This document shows, piece by piece, positions 16,479 through 24,724 of a DNA stretch of 64,000 nucleotides; position 1 is the stretch's first letter; the number at the start of each line of letters is the position of its first letter. Made by a program: the position numbers and the translations under genes. Below the pieces are notes generated by a model, which saw only the letters and a list, made by a program, of their open reading frames with translations, searched no databases and was not told the origin of the DNA. Source of the stretch: Actinoallomurus liliacearum (GTDB lineage: Bacteria; Actinomycetota; Actinomycetes; Streptosporangiales; Streptosporangiaceae); assembly GCF_039542035.1 (NCBI RefSeq), contig NZ_BAABHJ010000003.1:248001-312000 (forward strand), in the 5' to 3' direction.

Positions 16479-18131
16479 GTGGATGTCTCCAGCACTGCTT
16501 CCGCGGACCGGCCCGGCCCCGGGCGGGTGACCGGCACCCCGGGGAGCGCGGCCCCGTACCCCCTCGTGACGGCCGATGCCGACGGCCGGGTGGTCGAGCT
16601 CAACGAGGCCGCCGTCCGGCTTTTCCCGCGAGCGGCGCCGGGCGCGAACCTCGCCGCGACGACGGCCGGGTGGCTGGCGGAGGCGCACCGCACTCTGGGA
16701 GGAGACGGGACCGGGCCCGTACGGGGTGAGGTGGGGGAGCTCGGTCTCGCGGCGTACCCGACCCGCTCGCCGGACGGGAACGTGGTCTGGTGGCTGGCCG
16801 ACGACACCGAGCGGCGGCGCGCCGAGACGGCGCTGGAGAAGGAGCGGAAGCGCACGGCGCTCCTGGCGGAGGCGTCCAACGCCCTGCTGTCGACCCTGAA
16901 CTTCGAGCGGTGCATGGAGGTCGCGGTACGGCTGGCGGCCGAGCACCTGGCCGACGCCGCGGTCCTCGTCGCGCCCGCGGTCGGAAAACGGCTGCCGGTG
17001 GCGTACGCGATGCGCGGGGGCGCGGTCCACCGCCGCACGGTGCAGGCCGACCCCGCCGAGGTGCCCGGATTGAACGAGGCGCTGCAGGGCTTCCCGCCGA
17101 TCCCCTCTCGCTGGATCGACCCGCGCGACCTGTCGCCGTGGGTGATTCCGGAGGGCTTCGACGGGCCGGTCGGCGCGGTGGCGATCACCCCGCTGCCCGG
17201 ACACGGCATCCCGGCCGGCGCGTTCGTCCTGCTGCGGCGCAACGACCGGTCGGCGTTCAGCGACGACGAGGAGCACTTCGCCCGGCTGTTCGCCGCGCGG
17301 GCGGGCGCGGCGCTGTCGGCGGCCCGTGTGTACGCCGACCAGGCCGCGATCACCGAGATCCTCATGCGTGAGCTGCTGCCGCCGCAGTTGCACCACGTGC
17401 ACGGTGTGGACTTCGCCGGCGGGTACCGCGCGTCGGTGCGCAGTGAGCTCGTCGGCGGTGACTTCTACGACGTCCACCCCGGCGCGGATGAGGGCGAGGA
17501 GTCTCTCGTCGTGCTGGGCGACGTGTGCGGCAAGGGACTGGAGGCGGCGGTCACCACCGGCCGAATCCGTACCACGCTGCAGGCGCTGCTGCCCATGGCC
17601 GATGACCACCTGCGGACGCTGTCCCTGCTCAACGGCGCGTTGCTGAACACGGGATCGAGCCGGTTCGCCACTCTCGTCCTCGCGTCGGCGGTGCGCGCCG
17701 GGGACCGGGTGCGGCTGCGCCTGACCGCCGCGGGCCATCCGCCGCCGTTGATCGTCCGTTCTGGCGGTGCGGTCGAGGAGGCCGCCACCCGGGGCTGCCT
17801 GATCGGGGCGTTCCCGGACATCTTCGCGTCCACCGCCGAGGTGGAACTCGCGCCCGGTGAGACGTGTGTGCTCTACACCGACGGCATCACCGAGGCCCGC
17901 GGCGGCCCCCTCGGCGACGCCATGTTCGGTGATGAGCGGTTGAAGGACGCGCTGTCCGAATGCGGGGGAATGCCGGCCGGAGCGGTGGTGGAGCGCGTGC
18001 AGATGCTCGCGGCGCAGTGGGCCGGGAGCCGCGACCATGACGACATGGCCGTCGTGGCGATCACCGCCCCGCACCCCGGGGGACCGGAGCCGGCGGAGCG
18101 ACGCTCACGACACGAGGAGACCCGGCGATGA
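16479..18131 (+). CDS. PAS/GAF-SpoIIE (PP2C-type) phosphatase
   Basis: 550 residues, GTG start. Residues of about 25-115 look like a degenerate PAS domain (TADADGRVVELNEAAVRLF). Residues of about 125-285 form a GAF-type sensor entered through an ERKRTALLAEASNALLSTL helix. The SpoIIE phosphatase domain (about 295-530) has its metal-binding acids in VGGDFYDV, VLGDVCGKG, YTDGITEAR and DHDDMAVVAI. Such phosphatases dephosphorylate STAS anti-anti-sigma factors in partner-switching modules that control SigB/SigF-like stress factors. No STAS or anti-sigma kinase gene is next to it. Its stop overlaps the start of the cobalamin-binding protein (ATGA), so the two are translationally coupled and probably work together. 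Confidence 0.9.
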   Translation: MDVSSTASADRPGPGRVTGTPGSAAPYPLVTADADGRVVELNEAAVRLFPRAAPGANLAATTAGWLAEAHRTLGGDGTGPVRGEVGELGLAAYPTRSPDGNVVWWLADDTERRRAETALEKERKRTALLAEASNALLSTLNFERCMEVAVRLAAEHLADAAVLVAPAVGKRLPVAYAMRGGAVHRRTVQADPAEVPGLNEALQGFPPIPSRWIDPRDLSPWVIPEGFDGPVGAVAITPLPGHGIPAGAFVLLRRNDRSAFSDDEEHFARLFAARAGAALSAARVYADQAAITEILMRELLPPQLHHVHGVDFAGGYRASVRSELVGGDFYDVHPGADEGEESLVVLGDVCGKGLEAAVTTGRIRTTLQALLPMADDHLRTLSLLNGALLNTGSSRFATLVLASAVRAGDRVRLRLTAAGHPPPLIVRSGGAVEEAATRGCLIGAFPDIFASTAEVELAPGETCVLYTDGITEARGGPLGDAMFGDERLKDALSECGGMPAGAVVERVQMLAAQWAGSRDHDDMAVVAITAPHPGGPEPAERRSRHEETRR

Positions 18132-19186
18132 CCGTCACGGACCGCATGGACACCGAGACCGTCTCCGCCCGCCTGTGGGACGCCGTGCGGGAGGGCGACG
18201 AGTACACCGCCGTCGACGTCGTGCTGTCGGCGGTGGACGCCGGGCTGGACGCCGAGTCGGCGCTGCTCGACGTGATCGCGCCCGTGCAGGCGAGGGTCGG
18301 CGCGGAGTGGGCCGCGAACCGGATCAGCGTGGCCCGGGAGCACACCGCGACGGCCATCAACGACCGTGTCGTCGCCGCCCTGGCCCACCGCGCGTCCGCG
18401 CCCCGGCGGCCGGGGCGGGGCCGGGTCGCGGTGGCGTGCGTCGACGGCGAGTGGCACGCGCTGCCCGCCCGCCTGCTGGCCGAGACCCTGCGACTGCGGG
18501 GCTGGCACGTCGACTTCCTCGGCGCGCAGGTACCCGTCCCGCACCTGATCGAACACCTGCACCGTACGGGACCCGACGCGCTGGCGTTGTCCTCCTCCAT
18601 CCCCACGCGCCTGCCCACCGCGCACGCCACGATCACCGCCTGCCAGGCCGCCGGTGTCCCGGTCATGGCCGGCGGCGCGGCCTTCGGCCCCGACGGTGGC
18701 TACGCCGACCGGCTGGGCGCCGATGCCTGGGCGCCCGACGCCCGCACCGCGGCCGGCCGCCTCGAGGAGATCCTCGCCCGGCCGTACGTCCCGCCGCCGG
18801 TGCACGAGCCGGTGGACGACCTGCCGCACCTGGCCGACCAGGAGTACACCCTGGTCACCCGCAGCGCGCCCCGCCTCGTCGCGGCGGTCCTGGCCGCGCT
18901 GGAGGAACGCTTCCCGGCCATGGCGACCTACAGCGAACGGCAGCGCCAGCACACCGCCGAGGACATCGCCCATATCACCGAATTCCTCGGTGTGGCCCTC
19001 TACCTCGACGACTCCGCGCTGTTCACCCGTTTCATCTCCTGGACCGGCGACATCCTCGCCGCACGCGGCGTCCCCGCGCATTCGGTCGGCCTGGGCCTGG
19101 ACCTGCTGGCCGAACAGCTCAAGGACTTCCCGCGCGCCGTCCGCCTGCTCCGCGAGGGTCGCGCCGCCGTCCCCACTCCCCGCTGA
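18128..19186 (+). CDS. Cobalamin-binding sensor protein with CarH-type photoreceptor residues and an extra C-terminal domain
   Basis: 352 residues. Residues of about 10-90 form the helical cap of B12-binding sensors and contain W61 and E71-H72, exactly the Wx9EH signature that contacts adenosylcobalamin in CarH/LitR photoreceptors. Residues 97-220 are the Rossmann B12 domain, with H110 in DGEWHALPARL at the position of the lower axial ligand. Next come GWHVDFLGAQVP, LALSSSIPT and PVMAGGAAFG. There is no MerR DNA-binding domain. Instead a helical domain of about 115 residues (240-352) follows, of unrecognised family. The coupling to a SpoIIE phosphatase suggests a light- or cobalamin-responsive input to partner switching. 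The domain call is firm; the light response is inferred. Confidence 0.85.
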   Translation: MTVTDRMDTETVSARLWDAVREGDEYTAVDVVLSAVDAGLDAESALLDVIAPVQARVGAEWAANRISVAREHTATAINDRVVAALAHRASAPRRPGRGRVAVACVDGEWHALPARLLAETLRLRGWHVDFLGAQVPVPHLIEHLHRTGPDALALSSSIPTRLPTAHATITACQAAGVPVMAGGAAFGPDGGYADRLGADAWAPDARTAAGRLEEILARPYVPPPVHEPVDDLPHLADQEYTLVTRSAPRLVAAVLAALEERFPAMATYSERQRQHTAEDIAHITEFLGVALYLDDSALFTRFISWTGDILAARGVPAHSVGLGLDLLAEQLKDFPRAVRLLREGRAAVPTPR

Positions 19187-19260
19187 CGAGGCGCGGGACG
19201 CGGGAATCCCACGGATTCGAACACGGCGATTCGGTCGATTCCCACAAGGTCGCCAGCTTA

Positions 19261-19288
19261 TTGACGGAATTGACCATCCTGGTTTACC
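19261..19288 (+). promoter_or_regulatory. Promoter candidate of the GH76 gene
   Basis: TTGACG (19261-19266), 16 bp, TTTACC (19283-19288), with the ATG 8 bp downstream of the -10 hexamer and no ribosome site, so the transcript may be nearly leaderless. Confidence 0.4.
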
Positions 19289-19296
19289 AACGTCAA

Positions 19297-21132
19297 ATGC
19301 GACGTAATCCGCTCGGCCGTCTCGCCGCCGCCCTCGCCGGACTGGTCCTGCTCTGTGTCGTTCCCGGCGTACGCGCGGCACCGGCGGCCGCCGCGTCCCA
19401 GGTGTGCTTCCTGTCCTGCGACACCCTCGACCCGTCGCGGGCCGCGCAGGAGACGTTCCCGGTGCCGCAGAAGAACCTCAACGGCCGCGAACTGGTGCTG
19501 CACGTGTCGGACGCCGACGGCATGGCCTGGGGAAGCATCGACGACGGCACCACCGGCGACGCCGTGTGGCTCGACCGGTCCTGGGACGGCGGACAGACGT
19601 GGGAGGGCCTGCTCGGAAAGGCGAGCATCCCCAGCACGTGGACCGGCACGCGGACGCTCATGTACAACATCTCCGACCCGCGCGGCCACCGCCGTGGCCT
19701 CATCCGGGCCTGCGGTGACGCCGGCGCGGTCGCGTGCACGGACTGGGTCTACCCGACGGTCTGCGACGTCCGCTGCGACCGCACCGACGCGGGGCAGGCG
19801 AACGGCGACAGCCGGCCCGTCCCGGCGACCACCCTCTCCGGCCGGGTGATCCGGCTGCACGTCGATCAGAACGGGATGGCCTGGGCGAGCACCGAGGCGG
19901 GCGCCCCGGGCGACGAGGTGTGGCTCGACCGTTCATGGGACGGCGGCGCCACCTGGCCCGACGGATCCTCGCTCGGCCGCCTCTCGGTCGCGAGCGGCGC
20001 GACCGGCGCCCGTACCACGATGTTCGCCACCCGAGACCCGCGCGGCCGGCTCTACGGCGGCGCCGTCCGGGCCTGCGGCCGGGCGGTGTCCGGGCAGAAC
20101 GGCAGCTGCACGGCATGGGCCCGGCCCGCGCCGTCCCGCGCCCCGGCGGCCGCGGACGCCCTGATGTACTCCTACGACCCCTACGCCGGCTGGTGGCCGA
20201 GCAGCTGGTGGAACTCCGCGGCGACGCTCACCACGCTCATCGACCACGGCGACCACCAGTACGACTGGGTCATCGCCCGCACGTTCGACCAGAACAAGGG
20301 GGCGTTCGCGGCCGGGCAGCGCGGCACCGATCCGATCGAGGGGAACTTCGTCAGCCGCGCCATCGACGACAGCGCGTGGTGGGGCCTCGCGTGGGTGGCG
20401 GCGTACGACCACACGGGCGACCAGCGGTACCTCGCCATGGCCACGACGATCGCGAACTACGTGAACCAGTACTGGGATCCGGGCACGTGCGGCGGCGGGG
20501 TGTGGTGGGACCGGGAACGCACGTACAAGAACGCGGTGACGAGCGGCCTCTACCTGCGGCTCGCCGCGTCGATCCACCGCCGCACGCCCGGCGACACCGT
20601 CTGGCTGCAGCGGACCCGTACGGCGGCGACCTGGTACCTGAACAGCGGGCTGATCAACTCCGCGAACCTCGTCAACGACGGCCTCACCCAGGACTGCCGC
20701 AACAACGGCCAGACGGTCTGGACCTACAACCAGGGCCTCGCCATCGGCGGCCTGGTCGAGGCCTGGCGCGCCACCGGCGACGCCAGCCTGCTCGCGGCCG
20801 CGCGGCGACTCGCGGACGCGGCGATGACGGGTCTCACGCAGAACGGGATCCTGGCCGAGTCGTGCGACGTCGGCCAGAGCACCTGCGACGACAACCAGAA
20901 GCAGTTCAAGGGCATCTTCAGCCGTTACTTCGCCGACCTCGCGGCGGCGACCGGAGGCTCCGCCTACCAGTCGTTCGCCCAGCGGCAGGCGGACTCGATC
21001 TGGGCCGCCGACCGCGACCCGCTCAACCGGATCGGCCAGCGCTGGGCGGGCGGCAGCCCCAACCCGTCCGACTGGCGTACCCAGGCCAGCGGCCTGGGCG
21101 CCCTCACCGGGCCGCCCCGAACCGGTCCCTGA
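19297..21132 (+). CDS. Secreted GH76-family alpha-1,6-mannanase-like enzyme
   Basis: 611 residues from the ATG at 19297. The same frame is open far upstream, but there it overlaps the cobalamin gene and has no homology. A signal peptide (about 1-35, ending AAPAAAASQ) is followed by two copies of a roughly 110-residue module, each with VWLDRSWDGG. The GH76 catalytic domain runs from about 290 to 600: AGWWPSSWWNSAATLTTLID, then AIDDSAWWGLAW carrying the catalytic Asp pair (D357-D358), WDPGTCGGGVWWDRERTYKNAVTSGL and VWTYNQGLAIGGLVEAW. GH76 enzymes cleave alpha-1,6-mannan of fungal walls or actinobacterial lipoglycans. The N-terminal modules are probably carbohydrate- or wall-binding. Confidence 0.87.
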   Translation: MRRNPLGRLAAALAGLVLLCVVPGVRAAPAAAASQVCFLSCDTLDPSRAAQETFPVPQKNLNGRELVLHVSDADGMAWGSIDDGTTGDAVWLDRSWDGGQTWEGLLGKASIPSTWTGTRTLMYNISDPRGHRRGLIRACGDAGAVACTDWVYPTVCDVRCDRTDAGQANGDSRPVPATTLSGRVIRLHVDQNGMAWASTEAGAPGDEVWLDRSWDGGATWPDGSSLGRLSVASGATGARTTMFATRDPRGRLYGGAVRACGRAVSGQNGSCTAWARPAPSRAPAAADALMYSYDPYAGWWPSSWWNSAATLTTLIDHGDHQYDWVIARTFDQNKGAFAAGQRGTDPIEGNFVSRAIDDSAWWGLAWVAAYDHTGDQRYLAMATTIANYVNQYWDPGTCGGGVWWDRERTYKNAVTSGLYLRLAASIHRRTPGDTVWLQRTRTAATWYLNSGLINSANLVNDGLTQDCRNNGQTVWTYNQGLAIGGLVEAWRATGDASLLAAARRLADAAMTGLTQNGILAESCDVGQSTCDDNQKQFKGIFSRYFADLAAATGGSAYQSFAQRQADSIWAADRDPLNRIGQRWAGGSPNPSDWRTQASGLGALTGPPRTGP

Positions 21133-21167
21133 GCCGGTTCACCGGCGGTGTGGCGTGGCTGCCGGTG
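21119..21167. terminator. Candidate bidirectional terminator between GH76 and GH5 genes
   Basis: Two adjacent hairpins lie in the 70-bp convergent gap: GAACCGG...CCGGTTC (21119-21140, spanning the GH76 stop) and CACCGGC...GCCGGTG (21140-21167). Their position between convergent genes supports a terminator role. Confidence 0.45.
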
Positions 21168-21202
21168 GCCGCCGCGCCGCACGCGCGGTGTCCTCTCCGG
21201 AA

Positions 21203-22741
21203 TCAGGTGGCGGTGCAGGCCGGGGTCGGGGCGGAGTTGGAACCGGAGTAGGTCGCCTGGAATCCGAACGACGTCGAGGCGCTGGGATTCAGGGCGCCGT
21301 TGAAGGAGGCGTTGGTCGCCGTGACGGCGGCGCCGGACTGGGTGACCGTGGCGCTCCAGCCGTTGCTGACGGACTGGTTGCCGCCGAAGGACCAGGTGAC
21401 CTTCCAGCCTCGTGTGGCCGCGGTGCCGGAGTTCTTCACGGTCACGGTGGCGGTGAAGCCGTTGCCCCAGTCGTTGTCCACGTGGTACGTCGCGGTGCAG
21501 GCCGAGGTGCCGCCGCCACCACCACCTCCGCCGCCGCCACCGCCGCCACCCGAGCCCCCGCCGACCGGGTCGAAGGCGGTCGACTTGACCGAGGACAGGT
21601 AGGCGTCCTTCGTGGTGTTGACGGTCGTCCAGTCGTCGTTCAGGATCCCGCCGGTGTCCCCGGAGTTCGGGTTCAGGCACCAGAAGGTCCACTGGAACGA
21701 GTCCGTACCGGTGCCCATGTACTTCACCAGGGCGGCGAGCCACTGCTGGTCGATGGTCGACTGCAGCGTGGTGCCGAACTCACCGACCCAGACCGGTGCG
21801 ACGTTCTGCTTGAACAGGTAGCCCCAGAACCTGTCCCACACGCCGGGCAGGTTGTTGGGGAAGTCGGAGGCGTGGAACCAGGTCTGGTCGGACACGCTCG
21901 TGGCGTAGTCGTGCGCGGAGTAGACCAGGCGGTTCGCCACCGAGAGACGGACCGGGTAGGTGCCGGCGCCTTCCAGATTGCCGCCCCACCAGCCGGAGTC
22001 GCCGTTGTAGGTCTGCACGCCCTCGACGAAGATGAGGAGGTTCGGGTTGACCGAGAGCACCGCGTTGCCACCGCGCTCGGCGGCCAGCCGCCAGTCGGTC
22101 GAGGTGTCTCCGCAGCCCCAGCAGGCCGGATCGTGCGGCTCGTTGTGCAGGTCGATGCCGACGACGGCGGGGTTGTTCGCGTAACGGCTCGCGATGGCCT
22201 TCAGGTTCGCGATCCAGGTCGACTCGGGGACGCTGGAGGTGTACCAGAGCGCGGACTGGCCGGAGGAGTCGGGGCGGTGCCGGTCCAGGATGACCCGCAG
22301 GCCGATGGACCCGGCGTAGTCGACGATGTGGTCCATGACCTGAAGCGAGTTCAGTCCCTGCAGATCGGCGTTCTTGCCGCTCGAGAAGTCGATGCTGTTG
22401 GGCACCGTGCCCGGCTTGAAGATGTCGTCGGAGTACGGCAGGCGCAGCGTGTTGTAGCGCAGCGACTTGATCTGGTCGAGCAGGTTCTTGTAGTCCCTGC
22501 TCCACAGCCCGTGCACCACGTAGTTCGCCGTCTCGAAGCCGAACCAGTTGATGCCCGCGATGCGTACCGGAGCGCCGTTCGAGTCGAGGATCTGCCGGCC
22601 GCTGGTGTGCCAGTAACCGGTGCCCGCGGCGCGTGCCTTCGGAGCGAGGGAGACGCCGCCGGTGAACGCGGCGAGGAGGGCGAGGAGTAGGACGACCAGC
22701 GGGATGGATCTAACTTTCAGGCGTGCTCCATGGGCGAGCAT
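21203..22741 (-). CDS. Secreted GH5 endoglucanase (cellulase) with C-terminal CBM2
   Basis: 512 residues, ATG with AGGTGG upstream. The signal peptide ends near residue 39 (PKARA/AGTGY). The GH5 catalytic domain (about 40-390) has VRIAGINWFGFET near its start, the acid/base E201 in DLHNEPHD and the nucleophile E321 in VWVGEFGT. A poly-glycine linker (about 393-410) leads to a family 2 cellulose-binding module, with ATYHVDNDWGNGFTATVTV and WKVTWSF and a terminal cysteine pair. This is the standard layout of actinobacterial endo-beta-1,4-glucanases. A perfect CelR/CebR operator lies 67 bp upstream within the promoter, so expression should be induced by cellobiose. Confidence 0.95.
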   Translation of the reverse strand: MLAHGARLKVRSIPLVVLLLALLAAFTGGVSLAPKARAAGTGYWHTSGRQILDSNGAPVRIAGINWFGFETANYVVHGLWSRDYKNLLDQIKSLRYNTLRLPYSDDIFKPGTVPNSIDFSSGKNADLQGLNSLQVMDHIVDYAGSIGLRVILDRHRPDSSGQSALWYTSSVPESTWIANLKAIASRYANNPAVVGIDLHNEPHDPACWGCGDTSTDWRLAAERGGNAVLSVNPNLLIFVEGVQTYNGDSGWWGGNLEGAGTYPVRLSVANRLVYSAHDYATSVSDQTWFHASDFPNNLPGVWDRFWGYLFKQNVAPVWVGEFGTTLQSTIDQQWLAALVKYMGTGTDSFQWTFWCLNPNSGDTGGILNDDWTTVNTTKDAYLSSVKSTAFDPVGGGSGGGGGGGGGGGGGGTSACTATYHVDNDWGNGFTATVTVKNSGTAATRGWKVTWSFGGNQSVSNGWSATVTQSGAAVTATNASFNGALNPSASTSFGFQATYSGSNSAPTPACTAT

Positions 22742-22803
22742 GACACCACCTAACGTCAGTCACTTCGTGCGGTTCAGGCCCCGACGTCCCCCCGATGTCC
22801 CGG

Positions 22804-22833
22804 ATTATGGGAGCGCTCCCACGGCCGCGTCGA
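22804..22833 (-). promoter_or_regulatory. GH5 promoter overlapped by a perfect CelR/CebR operator
   Basis: TGGGAGCGCTCCCA (22808-22821) is the exact 14-bp operator known for CelR of Thermobifida and CebR of Streptomyces. On the minus strand a TCGACG -35 (22828-22833) and CATAAT -10 (22804-22809) are 18 bp apart, so the operator fills the spacer and a bound LacI-type repressor would block polymerase. The rest of the 360-bp gap (22742-23100) holds no gene, only a short GC-rich tandem repeat. Confidence 0.88.
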
Positions 22834-23015
22834 GGCGACCGCCCAGGATGGTGGAGCGGAGATCCACGCCGCGGCGTCCGCGCCGATGCCCCTACGGCGC
22901 GAACCGCCGGGGGTGACCTGCGGTCCGACGCGAGCGCGCGCCGGGTCGCCGCCCGCCTCCGGCCGAGCCGCGGTGCGGGCGGCGCACGCCCGTGAGCATG
23001 AAAGTTTCGCCACGT

Positions 23016-23071
23016 GCCGTCGGTCACGCGCCGTCGGTCACGCGCCGTCGGCCGCGCGCCGTCGGCGCCGC
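23016..23071. repeat. Four 14-bp tandem repeats (GCCGTCGGNCNCGC type)
   Basis: Units begin at 23016, 23030, 23044 and 23058. The first two are identical (GCCGTCGGTCACGC) and the last two diverge at two to four positions. The array lies in non-coding sequence just downstream of the DUF1990 stop. Confidence 0.65.
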
Positions 23072-23100
23072 GGTCGGCGCGGATCAGCTCGGGCGGTCGG

Positions 23101-23646
23101 TCACCGCCCGAGGCGCGGCCGGCCCCGCTTCGCGGCGAGACGGCGCAGCGCGCTCCCGTACGCCCGTGCGAACGCGCGCTGCAGCACCGGGGCGGCGGGC
23201 CCCGCCAGGCGCGTCATCCAGCGGGCGGGTCTGCTGAAGGCGGTGACCGTGAACCATACGGCGTCATCGTCGTCGCGTTCGAGGACGAAGCTCTCCTCGC
23301 CGCATTCCGGGTGCCCGGGCAGGGTCCCGTACCCGAAACCGGCGCGGCGCTCGCCGTCCTCCGCCCAGACGACGAGGCACGGCGCGACCAGCCGCAGCGG
23401 CCCGATCCCGAGGGAGATCCGGACCCGGACGCCGGACCGGGCGCGGGGAGCGGCACCACCGACGCGCGCGCCCGTCGCCCGGTGCATCCGCCACTCCAGC
23501 AGGTCGTCCGTTGCCGCCCGCATGACGTCCGGTCCGTGGCCGATGAGGACCCGATGACGCAGGTGGTGGTAGCCGGGCGGCAGCGGACCGTCCCGCGTGG
23601 CGCCCACCTCGGCGTAGGTGGGTTCGGCGCGGTCATCCTGTGGCAT
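23101..23646 (-). CDS. DUF1990 family protein
   Basis: 181 residues, ATG with GGAGG upstream. The N-terminus TYAEVGATRDGPLPPGYHHLRHRVLIG and the following LLEWRMHRATGARV are characteristic of DUF1990. The second half has FGYGTLPGHPECGEESFVLE and a final helical LAGPAAPVLQRAFARAYGSALRRLA. DUF1990 proteins are soluble START-like or lipocalin-like folds of unknown role. Its start lies 14 bp inside the YndJ-like gene, so the two are coupled; this pairing recurs in actinobacteria and Bacillus-like genomes. Confidence 0.87.
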   Translation of the reverse strand: MPQDDRAEPTYAEVGATRDGPLPPGYHHLRHRVLIGHGPDVMRAATDDLLEWRMHRATGARVGGAAPRARSGVRVRISLGIGPLRLVAPCLVVWAEDGERRAGFGYGTLPGHPECGEESFVLERDDDDAVWFTVTAFSRPARWMTRLAGPAAPVLQRAFARAYGSALRRLAAKRGRPRLGR

Positions 23647-24541
23647 GGGAGCCTCCGATCGCCGGGTCCGGTCCGGTCGGCCGCACGCGCCGCCAGGCGA
23701 GGACGCCGCAGAACGCGAATCCGAACGCGTTGAGGACGCCGTGGGTCGCGGCCATCCAGGCGATCGGCAGGTGCGGCAGGCCGGTCGCCTCGCCCAGGGC
23801 CCAGTCCAGCGCGAGCAGCATCGTCACGGCCAGCACGGACGCCGACAGCGCCAGCAGCCCGCGCGCGACCGGATCCGTCTCCACGCCGCGTACGTCCCGC
23901 CAGGTGAGCCAGCCGACCAGCCACATCCCGGCGGTCAGGATCGCGGCCCCGGCCAACTGGACCCAGTCACCCACGAAGAATCCGACGAACACCACCGCGG
24001 TCCCGCCCGGGACGGTGAGCGCCGCCGCGCGTGCGGGTGCGCTGTCGCCTTCAGCCCGGCAGACCAGCCCGGCGATCAACGCCGCCGCGAAGCCCGCGAA
24101 GTGGAAGTGCGCCTCGGTGAGCCGGAGCGTCTCCAGCCGGAATCCGAACAGCCGGAACCCGGAGCGCTCCGCGGCCATGGCCGTGCCCGCGACCGCGGGC
24201 GTGACGAGGGCGGTCAGGAAGGCCAGTTCACGCGGGAGCGGCGAGCGGCCTGGCGGCGGACCGGTGTGGGCCGCCGGCGGGTCGGACCGAGCGGCCGTTC
24301 GGCGACGGACGATCCGCCAGGGTGCCTGCAGGGCCAGCGCCACGGTGAGCAGGGCGTACGCGCCGGCGAGGACGCCGGCGGTCGCGCCGCGCGGCAGCCA
24401 TAAGGCGATCGCGCCCGGTGCGGCGCCCGCCGGCCAGAGGGTGCGGAGCCGGGTCAAGCCCGGCCCGTCCATCAGGGTCAGCCCCATCGGAACGACGACG
24501 AGCATCCCCACCGTGATCACGATGTCGACGAGCACGATCAT
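23633..24541 (-). CDS. YndJ-like polytopic membrane protein
   Basis: 302 residues from the ATG at 24541, which has GGGG about 9 bp upstream. A GTG at 24556 would add five residues and abut the palindromic operator. Eight or nine hydrophobic helices are visible. The segment RLTEAHFHFAGFAAALIAGLV, with Glu-Ala-His-Phe-His-Phe, and the late WMAATHGVLNAFGFAFCGVL, with Thr-His-Gly-x-x-Asn-Ala, are characteristic of the YndJ family. The histidines within membrane helices could bind a metal or haem. The function of the family is unknown. It forms an operon with DUF1990. Confidence 0.83.
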   Translation of the reverse strand: MIVLVDIVITVGMLVVVPMGLTLMDGPGLTRLRTLWPAGAAPGAIALWLPRGATAGVLAGAYALLTVALALQAPWRIVRRRTAARSDPPAAHTGPPPGRSPLPRELAFLTALVTPAVAGTAMAAERSGFRLFGFRLETLRLTEAHFHFAGFAAALIAGLVCRAEGDSAPARAAALTVPGGTAVVFVGFFVGDWVQLAGAAILTAGMWLVGWLTWRDVRGVETDPVARGLLALSASVLAVTMLLALDWALGEATGLPHLPIAWMAATHGVLNAFGFAFCGVLAWRRVRPTGPDPAIGGSHATG

Positions 24542-24558
24542 GTCGATCGACCCCACAT

Positions 24559-24572
24559 TTGAACGTGTTCAA
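24559..24572. promoter_or_regulatory. TTGAAC-GT-GTTCAA operator of the YndJ-DUF1990 operon
   Basis: A near-perfect 14-bp inverted repeat (6-bp arms) lies directly upstream of the operon start in the 183-bp divergent gap shared with the ABC transporter gene. The form resembles TetR-family operators. No tetR gene is seen beside it. Confidence 0.6.
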
Positions 24573-24724
24573 CGTCGCGGCCACCCTACACCCCGAACCG
24601 GGCGTCTTCCCACCGTCGCCGGCGTGTGTGAGAGTGACCGCGGCAGACCACCTCGAACACGAGCGCATCAGCCGGGCGACGGAGCGATCGCCGGATCGTC
24701 CCGGCGGGCGGGGATGGGGGAGAC

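Noticed and set aside
19205..19240. GATTCGAA-containing stretch resembling a tRNA T-loop
   Set aside because: No cloverleaf, acceptor stem or anticodon arm can be built around it.
18037..19296. A 5' extension of the GH76 frame by 420 codons
   Set aside because: It overlaps the cobalamin-binding gene in another frame, is Arg/Pro-rich and lacks homology. The signal peptide begins at 19297.
23016..23071. Possible iteron or origin-like array
   Set aside because: Only four short GC-rich units, no AT-rich region, no dnaA boxes and no replication gene nearby.
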